Positions 60,901-64,000 of a stretch of DNA of 64,000 nt are shown here, in pieces. Positions within the stretch are counted from its first letter, which is position 1. Each line of letters starts with the position of its first letter. The DNA is from Ianthella basta (Eukaryota; Porifera; Demospongiae; Verongiida; Ianthellidae), in contig OZ025872.1 in NCBI GenBank assembly GCA_964019415.1, forward strand, positions 3,212,004 through 3,276,003, written 5' to 3'. The translations under genes were made by a program, and so were the position numbers. The notes under the pieces are model-generated. The model searched no databases. It was not told where the DNA came from and saw nothing but the letters and a program-made list of their open reading frames with translations.

Positions 60901-63900
60901 CGTATTAAATGGGTATTGTACTAGGTGGACACTACGTATTAAATGGGCAGTGTACTAGGGAGACACCACGTATTAAATGGGCAGTGTACTAGGTGGACAC
61001 TACGCATGAAATGGGCAGTGTACTAGGGGGACACCACGTATTAAATGGGCAGTGTGCTAGGGGGACACCACGTATTAAATGGGCAGTGTTCTAGGGGGAC
61101 ACCACGTATTAAATGGGTAGTGTCCTAGGGGGACACCATGTATTAAATGGGCAGTGTTCCAGGTGGACACCACGTATTAAATGGGCAGTGTGCTAGGGGG
61201 ACATCACATATTAAATAGACAGTGTGCTAGGGGGACACCACGTATTAAATGGGCAGTATACTAGGGGGACACCACGCATTTAATGGGCAGTGTACTAGGT
61301 GGACACTACGTATGAAATGGGCAGTGTACTAGGGGGACACCACGTATTAAATGGGCAGTGTGCTAGGGGGACACCACGTATTAAATGGGCAGTGTTCTAG
61401 GGGGACACCACGTATTAAATGGGTAGTGTCCTAGGGGGACACCATGTATTAAATGGGCAGTGTTCTAGGCGGACACCACGTATTAAATGGGTAGTGTCCT
61501 AGGGGGACACCATGTATTAAATGGGCAGTGTCCTAGGGGGACACCACGTATTAAATAGACAGTGTACTAGGGGGACACTACGTATTAAATGGGCAGTGTA
61601 CTGGGGAGACACCACGTATTAAATAGGCAGTGTACTGGGGAGACACTACGTATTAAATGGGCAGTGTGCTAGGGGTACACTACGTATTAAATGGGCAGTG
61701 TACTAGGGGGACACCACGTATTAAATGGGGAGTTTGCTAGGGGGACACCACGTATTAAGTGGGCAGTTTGCTAGGGGGACACCACGTATTTAATGGGTAG
61801 TGTGCTGGGGGGACACTACGTATTAAATGGGCAGTGTCCTAGGGGGACACTACGTAATAAATGGGCAGTGTCCTAGGGGGACACCACGTAATAAATGGGC
61901 AGTGTCCTAGGGGGACACTACGTATGAAATGGGCAGTGTGCTAGGGGTACACTACGTATTAAATGGGGAGTGTACTAGGGGGACACCGCATATTAAATGG
62001 GCAATTTGCTAGGGGGACACCACGTATTAAATGGGGAGTGTACTAGGGGGACACTACGTATTAAATGGGCAGTGGACTAGGGGGACACCGCGTATTAAAA
62101 GGGGAGTGTGCTAGGGGGACACTATGTATTAAATGGGCAGTGTGCTAGGGGGATACCACGTATTAAATGGGCAGTGTACTAGGGAGACACCACGTATTAA
62201 ATGGGCAGTGTACTAGGGGGACACCACGTATTAAATGGGCAGTGTCCTAGGGGGACACTACGTATTAAATGGGCAGTGTACTAGGGGGACACCACGTATT
62301 AAATGGGGAGTTTGCTAGGGGGACACTACGTATCAAATGGGCAGTGTACTTGGGGGACACAACGTATTAAATGGGCAGTTTGCTAGGGGGACACTACGTA
62401 TTAAATGGGGAGTGTGCTAGGGGGACACAACGTATTAAATGGGGAGTGTACAAGGGGGACACTACGTATTAAATGATCAGTGGACTAGGGGGACACTACG
62501 TATTAAATGGGGAGTGTACTAGGGGGACACTACGTATTAAATGGGCAGTGGACTAGGGGGACACCGCGTATTAAATGGGGAGTGTGCTAGGAGGACACTA
62601 TGTATTAAATGGGCAGTGTGCTAGGGGGACACCACGTATTAAATGGGCAGTGTACTAGGGGGACACCACGTATTAAATAGGCAGTGTACTAGAGGGACAC
62701 CACGTATTAAATGGGCAGTGTACTAGAGGGACACTACATATTAAATGGGCAGTGTACTAGGGGGACACCACGTATTAAATGGGCAGTATACTAGGGGGAC
62801 ACCACGCATTTAATGGGCAGTGTACTAGGTGGACACTACGTATGAAATGGGCAGTGTACTAGGGGGACACCACGTATTAAATGGGCAGTGTGCTAGGGGG
62901 ACACCACGTATTAAATGGGCAGTGTTCTAGGGGGACACCACGTATTAAATGGGTAGTGTCCTAGGGGGACACCATGTATTAAATGGGCAGTGTTCTAGGC
63001 GGACACCACGTATTAAATGGGTAGTGTCCTAGGGGGACACCATGTATTAAATGGGCAGTGTCCTAGGGGGACACCACGTATTAAATAGACAGTGTACTAG
63101 GGGGACACTACGTATTAAATGGGCAGTGTACTGGGGAGACACCACGTATTAAATAGGCAGTGTACTGGGGAGACACTACGTATTAAATGGGCAGTGTGCT
63201 AGGGGTACACTACGTATTAAATGGGCAGTGTACTAGGGGGACACCACGTATTAAATGGGGAGTTTGCTAGGGGGACACCACGTATTAAGTGGGCAGTTTG
63301 CTAGGGGGACACCACGTATTAAATGGGTAGTGTGCTGGGGGGACACTACGTATTAAATGGGCAGTGTCCTAGGGGGACACTACGTAATAAATGGGCAGTG
63401 TCCTAGGGGGACACCACGTAATAAATGGGCAGTGTCCTAGGGGGACACTACGTATGAAATGGGCAGTGTGCTAGGGGTACACTACGTATTAAATGGGGAG
63501 TGTACTAGGGGGACACCGCATATTAAATGGGCAATTTGCTAGGGGGACACCACGTATTAAATGGGGAGTGTACTAGGGGGACACTACGTATTAAATGGGC
63601 AGTGGACTAGGGGGACACCGCGTATTAAAAGGGGAGTGTGCTAGGGGGACACTATGTATTAAATGGGCAGTGTGCTAGGGGGATACCACGTATTAAATGG
63701 GCAGTGTACTAGGGAGACACCACGTATTAAATGGGCAGTGTACTAGGGGGACACCACGTATTAAATGGGCAGTGTCCTAGGGGGACACTACGTATTAAAT
63801 GGGCAGTGTACTAGGGGGACACCACGTATTAAATGGGGAGTTTGCTAGGGGGACACTACGTATCAAATGGGCAGTGTACTTGGGGGACACAACGTATTAA

Positions 63901-64000
63901 ATGGGCAGTTTGCTAGGGGGACACTACGTATTAAATGGGGAGTGTGCTAGGGGGACACAACGTATTAAATGGGGAGTGTACAAGGGGGACACTACGTATT
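51933..64000 (+). repeat. 34-bp minisatellite array 3, at least 355 copies, runs off the window
   Basis: Same unit and orientation. Its first units match those of array 1 (AAATAGGCAGTGTGCTAG, then an ACATCACG unit), whereas array 2 begins differently. Strong higher-order structure: blocks marked by GCAGTATACTAGG recur at 55380, 57386, 60174, 61261 and 62791, at distances of 59, 82, about 32 and 45 units. The last two blocks form a nearly identical 1,530-bp tandem pair. The array continues past the window end. Confidence 0.98.

Overview
This is animal nuclear DNA. A spliced gene block on the minus strand carries GT-AG introns and encodes parts of two conserved animal proteins: CKAP5/XMAP215 (a TOG-domain microtubule polymerase) and an SLC9B/NHA-type sodium/proton antiporter. 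Introns are mostly short (about 80-700 bp) and full of (CA)n/(TG)n microsatellites. Nothing bacterial or viral was seen. Short introns and dispersed GGACACC-type repeats would fit an early-branching marine invertebrate such as a sponge, but that is a weak guess.

About 45 kb of the 64 kb (70%) is one 34-bp minisatellite in three huge head-to-tail arrays: 2465-13373 (about 320 copies), 28102-50051 (about 645 copies) and 51933 to the window end (at least 355 copies). All copies point the same way. The arrays are separated by a conserved spacer of about 1.9 kb. Full spacer copies lie at 26228-28101 and 50053-51932, and partial copies at about 1624-2464 and 13377-14466. Spacer plus array therefore form a macrosatellite-like unit. 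Each spacer holds a (TG)n tract, an exon-like open stretch on the minus strand and a 58-bp repeat present in 6, 1 or 2 copies. The arrays contain higher-order repeats, for example an exact 1,530-bp (45-unit) period near the right end.

Between the partial spacer ending near 14466 and the full spacer starting at 26228 lies the gene island. Eighteen minus-strand CKAP5 exons (24878 down to 15553) encode the acidic pre-TOG3 linker, all of TOG3, a basic linker, the first half of TOG4, a further linker and TOG5. The second half of TOG4 and the C-terminal region are missing. Reading through the last donor gives a stop at 15553-15555 and an AATAAA at 15480-15485. One linker exon has a frame break beside a six-base C run. 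Just downstream, two exons of an SLC9B-like antiporter follow without their upstream or downstream partners. The island could be a truncated, duplicated gene segment caught in the macrosatellite, a live gene whose other exons lie beyond the arrays, or partly an assembly artefact. The first 1.6 kb has no recognisable gene, only a possible promoter-like patch and small repeats.
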